From: Nocardia puris
GTDB lineage: Bacteria > Actinomycetota > Actinomycetes > Mycobacteriales > Mycobacteriaceae
NCBI RefSeq assembly: GCF_003315035.1
Contig: NZ_QNRE01000020.1
Location: forward strand, 1 to 64,000
Direction of reading: 5' to 3'
DNA: 64,000 nt
Part shown: positions 25,537 to 32,996 of the stretch, piece after piece
Layout of the letters: the number at the start of each line of letters is the position of its first letter
How positions within the stretch are numbered: position 1 is the first letter of the stretch
The notes under the pieces: generated by a model
The model's input: only the letters and a program-made list of their open reading frames with translations
What the model was told of the DNA's origin: nothing
The model's database searches: none
Made by a program: the position numbers and the translations under genes

Positions 25537-26412
25537 ATGTCCGGCGAAACACGCACGCCCGTCACGGTTCTGGGGCTCGGGCTGATGGGCTCGGCGATCG
25601 CGAGGGCCTTCCTGGCGGCCGGGCATCCGACCACCGTCTGGAACCGCACCGCCGCGAAAGCGGACGCCCTGGCCGAACTCGGCGCGACGCGCGCGCCCTC
25701 GGTGTCCGAGGCGGTCGGCGCCGCGCCGCTGGTGGTCGTCTCGCTGCTCAACGACGAGGCGGTGGCTGCGGCGTTGGGCGAGGTGTCCTTGCGGGGCCGG
25801 GTGCTGGTGAACCTCACGTCCTCCACGCCGGACCAGTCGCGGGCGCGGGCAGCGTGGGCGACGAGCCAGGGTGCGGAGTACGTGGACGGCGCGGTGATGG
25901 CGGTTCCGCAGGGCATCGGGACGCCGGACGCGCTACTGCTGTTCTCCGGCTCCGAAAGTGGTTATCGCACAGCGGAACCGGCGTTGCGGGCGCTCGCCGA
26001 ACAGCGGCCCTACCTCGGTGCGGACCACGGCCGTGCCGCCGCGTTCGACGCCTCGCTGGTCTCGGTGTTCTGGCTCTCGCTGCTCGGCGTCTCGCTCGGC
26101 ATCTCGCTGGCCGAGGCGGAGGGGATCAAGGGGAGCGAGCTCGTCCCGTTCGCGCCCGCGGTGGTGACGCTGCTGCCGGATCTGATGGCGCAGATCGCCG
26201 GCCAGGTCGAAGCCGGCGACTACCCCGGCGACGACACCACGCTGGCGTCGGCGTTCGAAGCCTTCAGCACGCTGCGCGGCGTGATCGCGCGGCACGGCAT
26301 CGACACCGGCGTGTTGGACGCGTCGGGCGAACTGTTCCGCCGAGCCCTGGACGCGGGCCACGGCGCGGACGGGCTCGCCAGGCTGGTCCCGATCATGAGC
26401 GGAAGCCGTTAG
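25537..26412 (+). CDS. Imine-reductase-like NADP-dependent oxidoreductase
   Basis: 291 residues from the ATG at 25537, with AGGAGG 8 nt upstream; an in-frame start at 25504 lies inside the operator region and is rejected. The N-terminal Rossmann motif GLGLMGSAIARAFL and the NADP-type WNRTAAKA are typical of the 6-phosphogluconate/beta-hydroxyacid dehydrogenase clan. The long helix around FDASLVSVFWLSLLGVSLGISLAEAEG matches the dimerising C-terminal domain of imine reductases, with Asp at the usual catalytic position. These reduce cyclic imines; the natural substrate is unknown. Expression is probably controlled by the divergent ArsR protein. Confidence 0.88.
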   Translation: MSGETRTPVTVLGLGLMGSAIARAFLAAGHPTTVWNRTAAKADALAELGATRAPSVSEAVGAAPLVVVSLLNDEAVAAALGEVSLRGRVLVNLTSSTPDQSRARAAWATSQGAEYVDGAVMAVPQGIGTPDALLLFSGSESGYRTAEPALRALAEQRPYLGADHGRAAAFDASLVSVFWLSLLGVSLGISLAEAEGIKGSELVPFAPAVVTLLPDLMAQIAGQVEAGDYPGDDTTLASAFEAFSTLRGVIARHGIDTGVLDASGELFRRALDAGHGADGLARLVPIMSGSR

Positions 26413-26645
26413 CGCGCAACGGTACCCGGTCCTAGCGCGATCGGACCCGGCCCGTGCGCAACGGAACTCAGCCCGGGGCAACAAGGCTCCGCGAGAGCAC
26501 AACCGGAGTCAGCCGGCGCGCAATGGAACCGGGGTAGATCCATTCCTTCTGAGCGCAACCCTGTCGAATCCTCATCACTCACGCCCACAACCCGCCAATC
26601 GGGCTTGCCCGAGTCGGCGAATGGGCGACTTGTGGCAAACGCGGC
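26413..26645. other. Intergenic DNA with degenerate GCGCAACGG-type repeats
   Basis: No gene recognised. A short motif recurs loosely: GCGCAACGGTACCCGG near 26414, GCGCAACGGAACTCAGC near 26456 and GCGCAATGGAACCGGGG near 26518, spaced about 40-60 bp. The stretch sits between the imine-reductase gene and the first copy of the repeat family described below, and may be a second, older repeat type. Confidence 0.45.
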
Positions 26646-26759
26646 CGGACCACCCGCCCTCAACCAAACGGGCGACCCCAAGTCCGCAAAGCGGGACCCC
26701 GAAGCGAATGCGGAGGGGACCGCCGATGTGCAGCCCGAAGCGAAGGCGGAGGGACCACC
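26646..26759 (+). repeat. Copy 1 of an unrecognised interspersed repeat
   Basis: Contains the shared blocks CAACCAAACGGGCGACC, AAGTCCGCAAAGCGGGACC, AGCGAATGCGGAGGGGACC and AAGGCGGAGGGACCACC in the same order as the other copies. It abuts the 5' end of the broken luciferase-like gene: coding similarity starts immediately after the final GGGACCACC. TCCGCAAAGCGGGA can fold into a small hairpin. Confidence 0.85.
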
Positions 26760-27585
26760 TCTTCGAGTTCGGTGAACGCATCGGGTTCGACGGCGCGTGG
26801 ATCCGGCAGCGGCATCTGGAGCACGGCGTCGGGTCGGCCGCTCCTACGGACGCATCGCCCGCCTGATCGACAACCTGCGCGGCGATTACCTCGGCGACCC
26901 GGACACGGTGATCCAGTCGCCCGGCAACACGCAGCGCCCCCGGCTGCAACCGCACAGTCCCGGCCTCATCGACCGCCTCTGGTACGGAGGCGGGAGCACC
27001 CGCTCGGTGCGCTGGGCCGGGGAGAACGGCCTGAACCTGCTCAGCGGCAATATCGTGTTCGGCGAGCACAGCGACGATTTCGGCACCACGCAGTCGGCGC
27101 TGATCGACGAGTACCGCCGACTCGTCGACCCGTCCCGCCCGGCGCGGGTCGCCGTCGGACGGGTGATCGTGCCGTACGACAGCGCGGATCGCGTGACCCG
27201 CGCCCGCTACCAGCGCTACGCCGCGAGCAGGCACGAGCGAACCCTCGCGCCGCGCGGCGAGCGGCGCATCCTCTTCGCCCCGGACCTGGTGGGCGCCTCG
27301 GAGGAGGTCCTCGACGGCCTGCGCACCGACCCGGTCCTCACCCGCACCACCGAACTGCGACTGGAACCGCCCTACGAATTCCACCGCGCCGACTACGAAC
27401 AGATCCTGCACGACACCGTCGAATCCATCGCCCCCGCCCTGGGCTGGCGCCCCGACCCCAGTTCCGCAAATCGGGATCACGCTTCAACCAAGCGGGCGAC
27501 CCCACCTCCGCAAAGCGGGATCCCGGAGGGGACCGCCAATGTGCAGCCCGGAGCGAAGGCGGAGGGACCACTCCGCGCGCAGTGA
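26759..27585 (+). pseudogene. Broken LLM-class (luciferase-like) flavin/F420 oxidoreductase
   Basis: Two pieces of one gene survive. Piece 1 (about 26759-26838) reads LFEFGERIGFDGAWIRQRH and then LEHGVGS, a part that normally follows a start about 25-30 residues earlier. Piece 2, in another frame from about 26838, reads GRIARLIDNLRGDYLGDPDTV and continues to APALGWRPDP near 27455. About 90 residues that usually lie between them (the flavin-binding core) are missing. Repeat copy 1 replaces the start and copy 2 the 3' end; the frame continues through copy 2 to a stop at 27583-27585. A start at 26797 would give a 262-residue product lacking the N-terminal half of the barrel, unlikely to be active. 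Confidence 0.75.
27455..27571 (+). repeat. Copy 2 of the interspersed repeat
   Basis: Same block order as copy 1: GTTCCGCAAATCGGGATCAC, CTTCAACCAAGCGGGCGACC, CCTCCGCAAAGCGGGATCCC, then GTGCAGCCCGGAGCGAAGGC and GGCGGAGGGACCAC. It is fused in frame to the 3' end of the broken luciferase-like gene. The AGCGAATGCGG sub-block is shortened here. Confidence 0.85.
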
Positions 27586-27592
27586 CCAGCCA

Positions 27593-27690
27593 CTACACCT
27601 TGTCCCTCACGTGCCAATACTCCCCGTAGCGTGGCCGGGCGGTGACGACGCGCCCCAGGCCTGCTCGCGCCCAATCCCCTCGCCCAGGCG
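27593..27690 (-). pseudogene. C-terminal fragment of a Ddn-family nitroreductase
   Basis: The minus strand reads GREQAWGRVVTARPRYGEYW and then HVRDKV with a TAG stop at 27593-27595. This aligns with the C-terminus of the intact neighbour at 27927-28355, which has DREQAWKRVVAAQPRYEKYQ. About 30 residues survive; beyond 27690 the similarity ends and repeat copy 3 begins about 20 bp further on. It is the tail of a second paralogue. Confidence 0.65.
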
Positions 27691-27710
27691 CGGGCATCAC
27701 TACCCCCGCG

Positions 27711-27926
27711 CAGCCCGAAGCGAATACGTCGGACCACGCTCCAACCAACCAGGCGACCCAGGTCCGCGAACCGGGACCACGCTTCAACCAACGAGCGACC
27801 CCAAGTCCGCAAAGCGGGACCAAGGTTCAACCAAGCGGTCGACCGCCAGGTCCGCAAAGCGGGATCCGGAGCGAATGCGGAGGGAATCGCCAATGTGCAG
27901 CCCGGAGCGAAGGCGGAGGGACCACC
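27711..27926 (+). repeat. Copy 3 of the interspersed repeat (longest, with tandem units)
   Basis: Contains two to three tandem units of about 44-45 bp, each with a (C/G)TCCGC(A/G)AA.CGGGA block followed by CAACCAA.CG.(G/T)CGACC, then the AGCGAATGCGGAGGG and GTGCAGCCCGGAGCGAAGGC blocks. The last bases GGGACCACC directly touch the TAA stop codon of the intact Ddn-family gene (27927-27929). Confidence 0.85.
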
Positions 27927-28355
27927 TTAGCGCGCGGTGAGCAGGATCAGCGGGTACTGCTTGTCGGCCTTGCGCTGATACTTCTCGTAGCGCGGCTGGG
28001 CCGCGACGACGCGCTTCCAGGCCTGCTCGCGGTCGGCGCCCTCGAGCCGCCGCGGCGTCACCGGCACCGTGCCGATCTCGGGCGATTCGACGGCGACCTT
28101 GTCGGGGTGCGCCAGCAGGTTGGCGTACCAGTCCGGATTCCGGTCGCCGCCGCCCGAGGCCACGACGAGCCAGGAGCCCTCGTCCCCGGGGAACCAGGAC
28201 AGCGGGGTCTCGCGCGGCTGTCCGCTGCGCCTGCCCTCGGTGTGCAGCACGAACATGTCCATCCCCATGTACCTGCCGCCCTTGCGGCGGATGCGCTTGG
28301 TCGTGCGGGTGTTCATCGTCCGCTGGAACCACAGCGACAGCTTTCCCTGGGACAT
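27927..28355 (-). CDS. Deazaflavin (F420)-dependent nitroreductase family protein
   Basis: 142 residues, the usual length of the Ddn/DUF385 family. It has the split-barrel hallmarks: VLHTEGRRSGQPRETPLSWF (about residues 38-57), a substrate/F420-contact region WLVVASGGGDRNPDWYANLLAHP (about 63-85), and the C-terminal REQAWKRVVAAQPRYEKYQ. The family uses reduced F420 to reduce quinones or nitro compounds, or acts with other flavins. The stop codon abuts repeat copy 3, yet the protein looks complete. A fragment of a close paralogue lies on the other side of that repeat. Confidence 0.92.
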   Translation of the reverse strand: MSQGKLSLWFQRTMNTRTTKRIRRKGGRYMGMDMFVLHTEGRRSGQPRETPLSWFPGDEGSWLVVASGGGDRNPDWYANLLAHPDKVAVESPEIGTVPVTPRRLEGADREQAWKRVVAAQPRYEKYQRKADKQYPLILLTAR

Positions 28356-28566
28356 CTCGGCTACCTCCCTCGTGCGGAACCGTCGCGCCGTACGGCGGGA
28401 GCCGGACCCTCCGGCTCGTCGACGGATCTTCTGCGAGGAACGGTACGGCCACGCCGTCTACCTGCGCTTCTCGATTCGTGATCGGTTCGGTCGGCGGGCG
28501 TGTCGTCCGCGTCGGCGAGTTCGGATCGCGCCGAGCGGGATCGCTCACTCCGGTGCGCGATCTTGT

Positions 28567-28572
28567 TAGCGT
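28567..28572 (+). promoter_or_regulatory. -10 element for a leaderless SDR transcript
   Basis: TAGCGT fits TANNNT and ends 6 bases before the GTG start of the SDR gene at 28579. With transcription starting at the GTG, the mRNA would be leaderless, as is common in actinomycetes. Confidence 0.5.
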
Positions 28573-28578
28573 GCGGCG

Positions 28579-29439
28579 GTGGATCTGAGACTGGAAGGCA
28601 AACGGGTGATCGTGACCGGCGGGAGCCGGGGCATCGGATACGCCGTGGCACGTGGGCCGGCGAACGAGGGCGTGGACGTGGTCCTCGCCGCGCGCACCGC
28701 CGAGACGCTGGAGACGGCCGCGCGGACGCTCGCGGAGGAGACCGGGCGGCGGGTGATCCCGGTGCCCACCGACACCGGCGACGACGAGCAGGTGCGCGCC
28801 CTGGTCTAGCGCACCGTCGCCGAACTGGGCGGCGTGGACATCCTGGTGAACTCCGCCGCGACACCGTGGAGCGCGGGGCCGGGCGCGGACCTGGCGGCGA
28901 CGAGCGACGACATCGTCCGCCGCGAGGTCGAGATCAACGGTTCAACCAAGCGGTTTCCAAGTCCGCAAAGCGGGAGCACGGAACTACCATGGCGGGGACC
29001 AAGGTTCGGCCAAACGGTCGACCCCAGGTTCGCCAAGCGGAAACCCGGAGCGAATGCGGAGGGGACCGCCGATGTGCAGCCCGGAGCGAATGCGGAGGGA
29101 CCACTTCGATCGCGCAGACCATCCGCAATATCAGCGTGTCGGCGCTGACGAAGAACCTGGCCGACGAGCTGGGCCCGAAGGGCGTCAACGTGACCGTGGT
29201 GCACCCGGGGCTCACCAGGACCGAACGGCTCACCGCCCGCCTGTCCCCCCAGTCCGAGGCGACCGGGCGCGCGGTCGCCGACCTCGAAGCCGACCTGGTG
29301 CGCAACTCGGTGCGCCGCGTGATCGACGCGGGGGAGGTGGCGGATGTGGGTGACGTTCCTGGCGTTGCCGCGCAGCGTCGCGATCACGGGTGACGCGATC
29401 GCGGCGGGCGGCGGGGTGCCGGGGCCGATCTACTGCTGA
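28579..29439 (+). pseudogene. SDR-family oxidoreductase disrupted by repeat copy 4
   Basis: The N-terminal part is intact in sequence: VIVTGGSRGIGYAVARG (NADP motif) and VDILVNSAA. It is broken by a TAG at 28807-28809 in the middle of the first third. At 28938 the reading EVEIN passes into repeat copy 4, and SDR sequence resumes near 29105 with IRNISVSALTKNLADELG, so about 35-45 residues including the catalytic Ser and YxxxK are gone. Near 29347 an extra G shifts the frame; the natural end TFLALPRSVAITGDAIAAGG is read in another frame to TGA at 29437-29439. Three independent lesions make this a clear pseudogene. Confidence 0.85.
28939..29104 (+). repeat. Copy 4 of the interspersed repeat, inside the SDR gene
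   Basis: Blocks GGTTCAACCAAGCGG, AAGTCCGCAAAGCGGGA, a diverged second unit (GACCAAGGTTCGGCCAAACG), AGCGAATGCGGAGGGGACC and GTGCAGCCCGGAGCGAATGC occur in the standard order. About 166 bp of repeat replace roughly 110-130 bp of the gene. There is no obvious flanking target-site duplication. Confidence 0.88.
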
Positions 29440-29501
29440 GGCGGGGTCGCGACGCCGGGTATCAGCGGCGCGGCCGTCGGCATGATCCCGTCCCGAAACG
29501 C

Positions 29502-29533
29502 GAACGGTCCGCACCAGCTGGTGCGGACCGTTC
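29502..29533 (-). terminator. Strong hairpin terminator of the serine protease gene
   Basis: GAACGGTCCGCACCAG (29502-29517) and CTGGTGCGGACCGTTC (29518-29533) are a perfect 32-bp palindrome that can form a long stem. It lies 44 bp beyond the protease stop and about 60 bp beyond the SDR pseudogene end, so it would serve both strands. Only a short T run follows. Confidence 0.75.
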
Positions 29534-29576
29534 CATTAAGAACCTGTGCCGGCGCTTCCCTCCGGCGCGATTCGCG

Positions 29577-30887
29577 TCAGTTGGTGCGGACGCTCAGACC
29601 GGGGTTGTCGGCGAGGACCGTGTGCAGCGGCTGGGCGAACAGCTGCGGGGCATTGCCGGTGAGCAGGCCCAGGAAGTTGGAGAACTCGCAGAACGGGTCG
29701 TCGGCGACCGAGGACGCGCTGGCGATGCCGAGGGCCAGGGTGCCGGTGATCACCGGGCCGCCGCTGTCGCCGCGCAGACCGCAGATGTTGGCGGAAAAGG
29801 TCTGGGTCTGCTCCCGCTCACCCACGAGCACCGTCTGGTCGACGGCGTTGATCACGCCGCAGCTGAAGCCGGTGGTGGTGCCGGACTTGCAGACCGGCGC
29901 GCCCACCACGGGAACGGCGGTGCCGGTCAGCGCGATCGGCGCGCGACCGGGCACGCCCACCAGGTTGTTCTCGAAGCGCGGGCGCGACTGGTTATTGACC
30001 CGCACGATCGCGTAGTCCTGCGCGCCGAGCACCGACTTGTGGAAGGTGCCGAGCTGCTGGCCGATCTCGTCGCCGGGGAAGACCTCGAACACGCCGGCGG
30101 CGCCCGGAACCTCGGGGTTGCAGTGGCCCGCGGTGATGTTCACGACGTTGCCCGCGCCGTCGGTGCCGTTGAAGCCCAGCGAGCAGCGCATGAAGACATC
30201 ACCCGACACGGCCGCGTACGCCTGGCCCGCCACCAGCGCGCCGGTGCCCGCCTCGGCGATCTCGCGGGGCTCGGCGATGGGCTGGCCCGTGACCGGCGGC
30301 GCCGACACGATCACACGGGCCGGGTCGATAAAGGTCGGCAGCGGCAGACCGGCCTGGTCGACGCGCACCGCGATCGCGTTGTTCACGGTGTCGATCACCG
30401 CGCCGCGCACCAGCTTCGACACCCACTCGGGCTGCCCGTCCAGCCACTGCGAGAACGCGGAGATCTCCTCGCGCAGCGCCGACTCGCTCTTGGCGACCTC
30501 ATTGACGGTGAAGCCCGCCTCCTGCGCCGCCTCGCGCGCGGCGTCGGCGCCCTCGCCCTTGGCCAGCGCGATCACGCCCTGCCCCGCCTCGTTCAGCCAG
30601 GCGCCCGCGAAGACCTGCGGGAACTTCGCCTGCGCGTCGGTGGCGAAGGCGGCCACCTGCTGCGCCACCCCGGCGCGGTCCACGTACTCCTGCGGCGAGA
30701 TCTTCAGATCCCGCTGCACCGCGGCGGCCAGTTCCTCCGGCAGCTGCGGCCCCGCCGGCTCCGCGTGCGCGCTCGCCGCGAGCGGACCCGCGATCAGCAC
30801 GGCGGCCGCGGCGACGGCCGCACGGCGAACGAAGGCGCGAGTGCGGCCTGGGGAAGAGGGCGAGCGACGCATATCCGGCAGAAGCAT
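29577..30887 (-). CDS. Secreted streptogrisin-like serine protease (S1 family)
   Basis: 436 residues from the ATG at 30887, chosen because TATAGT ends 7 bases upstream (leaderless start); a second Met lies 5 codons on. A twin-Arg-containing signal peptide (about residues 1-45) ends near ASAHA. A propeptide of about 150 residues follows (EELAAAVQRDLKISPQEYVDRAG), then the chymotrypsin-like domain with the catalytic His in TAGHC, the Asp probably in AQDYAIV, and the Ser in GDSGGPV. Alpha-lytic/streptogrisin proteases are secreted as self-processing zymogens. Cysteines in MRCS, AGHC, PVCK and FSCG suit two disulfides. Confidence 0.92.
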   Translation of the reverse strand: MLLPDMRRSPSSPGRTRAFVRRAAVAAAAVLIAGPLAASAHAEPAGPQLPEELAAAVQRDLKISPQEYVDRAGVAQQVAAFATDAQAKFPQVFAGAWLNEAGQGVIALAKGEGADAAREAAQEAGFTVNEVAKSESALREEISAFSQWLDGQPEWVSKLVRGAVIDTVNNAIAVRVDQAGLPLPTFIDPARVIVSAPPVTGQPIAEPREIAEAGTGALVAGQAYAAVSGDVFMRCSLGFNGTDGAGNVVNITAGHCNPEVPGAAGVFEVFPGDEIGQQLGTFHKSVLGAQDYAIVRVNNQSRPRFENNLVGVPGRAPIALTGTAVPVVGAPVCKSGTTTGFSCGVINAVDQTVLVGEREQTQTFSANICGLRGDSGGPVITGTLALGIASASSVADDPFCEFSNFLGLLTGNAPQLFAQPLHTVLADNPGLSVRTN

Positions 30888-30894
30888 GTGCCCG

Positions 30895-30900
30895 ACTATA
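30895..30900 (-). promoter_or_regulatory. -10 element of a leaderless protease transcript
   Basis: TATAGT on the minus strand ends 7 bases before the ATG at 30887. This is the standard spacing for actinobacterial leaderless transcripts and supports the chosen start. Confidence 0.6.
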
Positions 30901-31110
30901 TGGGGTGTCCGCCGCCGTGACCATCCGCCGTGATGATGAGCTCGCGCCGGGGGAAACCCGGTGCTGCGGCGGGGCCGGGCGCGGGCCATCCGGCGGGGAT
31001 GCGTTCGAGCACGCCACCGGCGAAAGTGTCGTAGAGAGGCAAGGTTTCGAGGTGCACGTAGCCGATCTGGCAGTCGCACAGGGCGAGTGGGCGTCGCCTG
31101 GACCTTCGGC
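30897..31110 (-). pseudogene. Possible C-terminal coding relic upstream of the protease
   Basis: One minus-strand frame has strong codon bias and a protein-like sequence: PLALCDCQIGYVHLETLPLY and then DTFAGGVLERIPAGWP, ending in a TAG at 30897-30899 that overlaps the protease -10 element. No start is visible; upstream of about 31110 the frame loses coding character. I do not recognise the family. It may be the tail of a gene truncated near 31110. Confidence 0.35.
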
Positions 31111-31181
31111 CTCACCGAGGAGGAGTATCACCCGAGCCGGGAGACGTAGGGGCTGGGCCGATCTTCGGTAACCCTGGTTCG

Positions 31182-32088
31182 GTGACCGGTGGAAAGGCGC
31201 CTTCGCTGGATGTGTGCGGACGTTCCTGGCGGTGTACCGCACCGGGTCGTTCACGGCCGCCGCGAAGGCGCTGGCCATCACTCGGCCGACGGTCACCGAT
31301 CACATCGGGGCGCTGGAGCGGCAGCTCGGGCGGGAACTGTTCGTGCGCAACGCCGCCGGGACCACGGCGGCGCCGCACGCGCACGAGATGGCCGCCGCGT
31401 TCGGTGACCAACTCGACCACACCGACCGATTCTTCCTGGACGAGGTCGAGGCCGGCGAGGCGGTGCCGGTTCTGCACGTGGGTGGGCCGGCCGAGTTCAC
31501 CACGTGCTGCTTGATTCCGGCGCTCGCCGACGTGCGGCACCGCCTGCCCGCCTTGGAGATGGTGTTCGACGTGGCGGGCGAACTGATCACCCAGCTGGTC
31601 GCCGGACGGTTGGATCTGATCATCTCCACCGTGCGGCCGCGGGAGCAGGGCGTCACCGCGTGGGCGGTCGCGGACGAGGAGTTCTGGCTGGTCTGCTCGC
31701 CGCGACTGGCGTCCGCCGAGCGCGACGCGATCCCGACGCTGCCGATCGTGACCTATCACCGCAGCCTGCCGATCGTGCGGCGTTACTGGACAACGATTTT
31801 CGGTGAGCAGCCGGATCTCGAGCCCGCGCTGGTCCTGCCGAATCTGCTGGCCGTCGAGGCCGCGGTCGTGCACGGCTACGGGATGTCGGTGTTGCCGACT
31901 ATCTCACGCACCGCCGCGTCGCCGCCGGGGAATTGGTGCGGCTGGACGGCGCGGATGAGGTGCCACCGCTGAACACGCTGTTCCTGGCCGGGTAGACCGC
32001 GCGGCTGAAGCGTAGGACCGATCTGGCCAACGCCGCCGCGACCATCACGGACGCGCTCAAACGGCACCAGCCCGCCATCACGCCGTGA
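31182..32088 (+). pseudogene. LysR-family regulator with several frameshifts
   Basis: The N-terminus appears in two frames: a GTG at 31182 begins TGGKAPSLDV, and after an indel near 31212 the frame continues RTFLAVYRTGSFTAAAKALAI with the LysR HTH (TRPTVTDHIGALERQLGRELF). The effector domain reads normally to GYGMSVLPT near 31900. There a lost base shifts the frame: the natural end YLTHRRVAAGELVRLDGADE is in another frame, which then meets a TAG at 31993 before ARLKRRTDLANAA and ends at 32088. Two indels and a stop make it non-functional, although a 252-residue frame (31214-31972) remains open. Confidence 0.75.
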
Positions 32089-32302
32089 CCCGCCTATGGG
32101 CGCCATCACACCGGGCAGAATCCCGCGTCGGCGACCGGACTCGCCGAAGCGGTGGTCAAGGTGCTCGCCGACCGGCAGTTCTCGGTGGGAACGCAGCTCG
32201 GGTGGGAGCGTCGGTCGTGCGCGCGGACGGGAACGCGGGTCCAGCATTCGGTAGGCGAGCGTGCGGCCTCGTCCCCGTCCGCGGGGCGGGGCCGCACGCG
32301 CG
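32089..32302. other. Intergenic DNA with a short coding-like stretch
   Basis: No gene called. On the plus strand about 32100-32215 reads NPASATGLAEAVVKVLADRQ and FSVGTQLGWERR with coding-like composition but no start. It may be the tail of another degraded gene. Nothing else seen. Confidence 0.35.
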
Positions 32303-32926
32303 TCAGCGGCCGGCGCGGGCCAGGAGGTAGGAGCGCAGGACGAGGCGGAGTTCGGCGACCATGGCGGGGCGCTCGGATTCGGGGGCGTCGACGATCATCG
32401 GCATCATGCCGCGCAGGGTTTGGATGGCGACGGCGGAGGTGCGGGAGCGGTCGTCCGGGGTGAGTTCCGGGAAGACCGCGCCGATCAGGGTTTCCACCTG
32501 GCGGTGGATGGCCTGGTGGGCGGGGGCGACGGCCTCGCGCATGGCGGCGGGCATGTCGGTGCGGGCGAACAACGCCTTGAACCCGGGGTTGGCGAGGTTG
32601 AACTCGACCAGTGGGCCGAGGATGTGGTCGAGCAGCGCGTCCAGGTCGGCGGAGCCGGAGACCTCGAAGGCGCCCCGGAACTGGGTGAGCCGTTCCCGGT
32701 ACAGCTCGGCGAGCGCGGCCGCCAGCTCCTCCTTGTTGCGGAAGTACTGGTAGAGCGAGCCGGGGGAGATGCCTGCGGCGGCCGCGATCGCGTTGGTGGT
32801 CGCGTTCTCGTAGCCGCGTTCGGCGAAGACCTCCGCCGTCGCGAGCAGGATCTGCTCGATGCGGCGGCGGCCGCGTTCCTGGCGGCGCACCTCGGCCAAC
32901 ACCCCTCCTCTTGAATATGCGAGCAA
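32303..32926 (-). CDS. TetR-family repressor of the adjacent MMPL gene
   Basis: 207 residues. The N-terminal HTH includes ILLATAEVFAERGYENATTNAIAAAAGISPGSLYQYFRNKEELA (residues 26-69), a textbook TetR DNA-binding domain. The helical C-terminal ligand domain is full length. The start at 32926 lies within the first operator; a GTG at about 32899 is an alternative. It is divergent from an MMPL transporter gene, with two matching palindromes between them, so it probably represses both genes until a ligand (perhaps the exported substrate) binds. Confidence 0.92.
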   Translation of the reverse strand: MLAYSRGGVLAEVRRQERGRRRIEQILLATAEVFAERGYENATTNAIAAAAGISPGSLYQYFRNKEELAAALAELYRERLTQFRGAFEVSGSADLDALLDHILGPLVEFNLANPGFKALFARTDMPAAMREAVAPAHQAIHRQVETLIGAVFPELTPDDRSRTSAVAIQTLRGMMPMIVDAPESERPAMVAELRLVLRSYLLARAGR

Positions 32927-32935
32927 TTACTCGTA
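32918..32935. promoter_or_regulatory. TetR operator 1
   Basis: TGCGAGCAATTACTCGTA, an imperfect palindrome with arms like those of operator 2. It overlaps the start of the tetR gene and so would autoregulate it. Confidence 0.72.
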
Positions 32936-32949
32936 TTCTCGGCTGCACT

Positions 32950-32967
32950 TACGAGTAGTTGCTCGTA
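32950..32967. promoter_or_regulatory. TetR operator 2
   Basis: TACGAG and CTCGTA flank TAGTTG, a palindrome with perfect 6-bp arms, 32 bp (about three helical turns) from operator 1. It lies 29 bp before the MMPL start. Confidence 0.75.
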
Positions 32968-32996
32968 TAAGTCGCAGACTATCAGAGGAACGGCCC

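Noticed and set aside
27455..29104. CRISPR array
   Set aside because: The repeats are variable in length, partly tandem with related units, separated by gene remnants rather than uniform spacers, and no cas gene is present.
31214..31972. Intact 252-residue LysR gene
   Set aside because: The C-terminal family sequence continues in another frame after 31900 and the N-terminus is also split, so the open frame is a broken gene.
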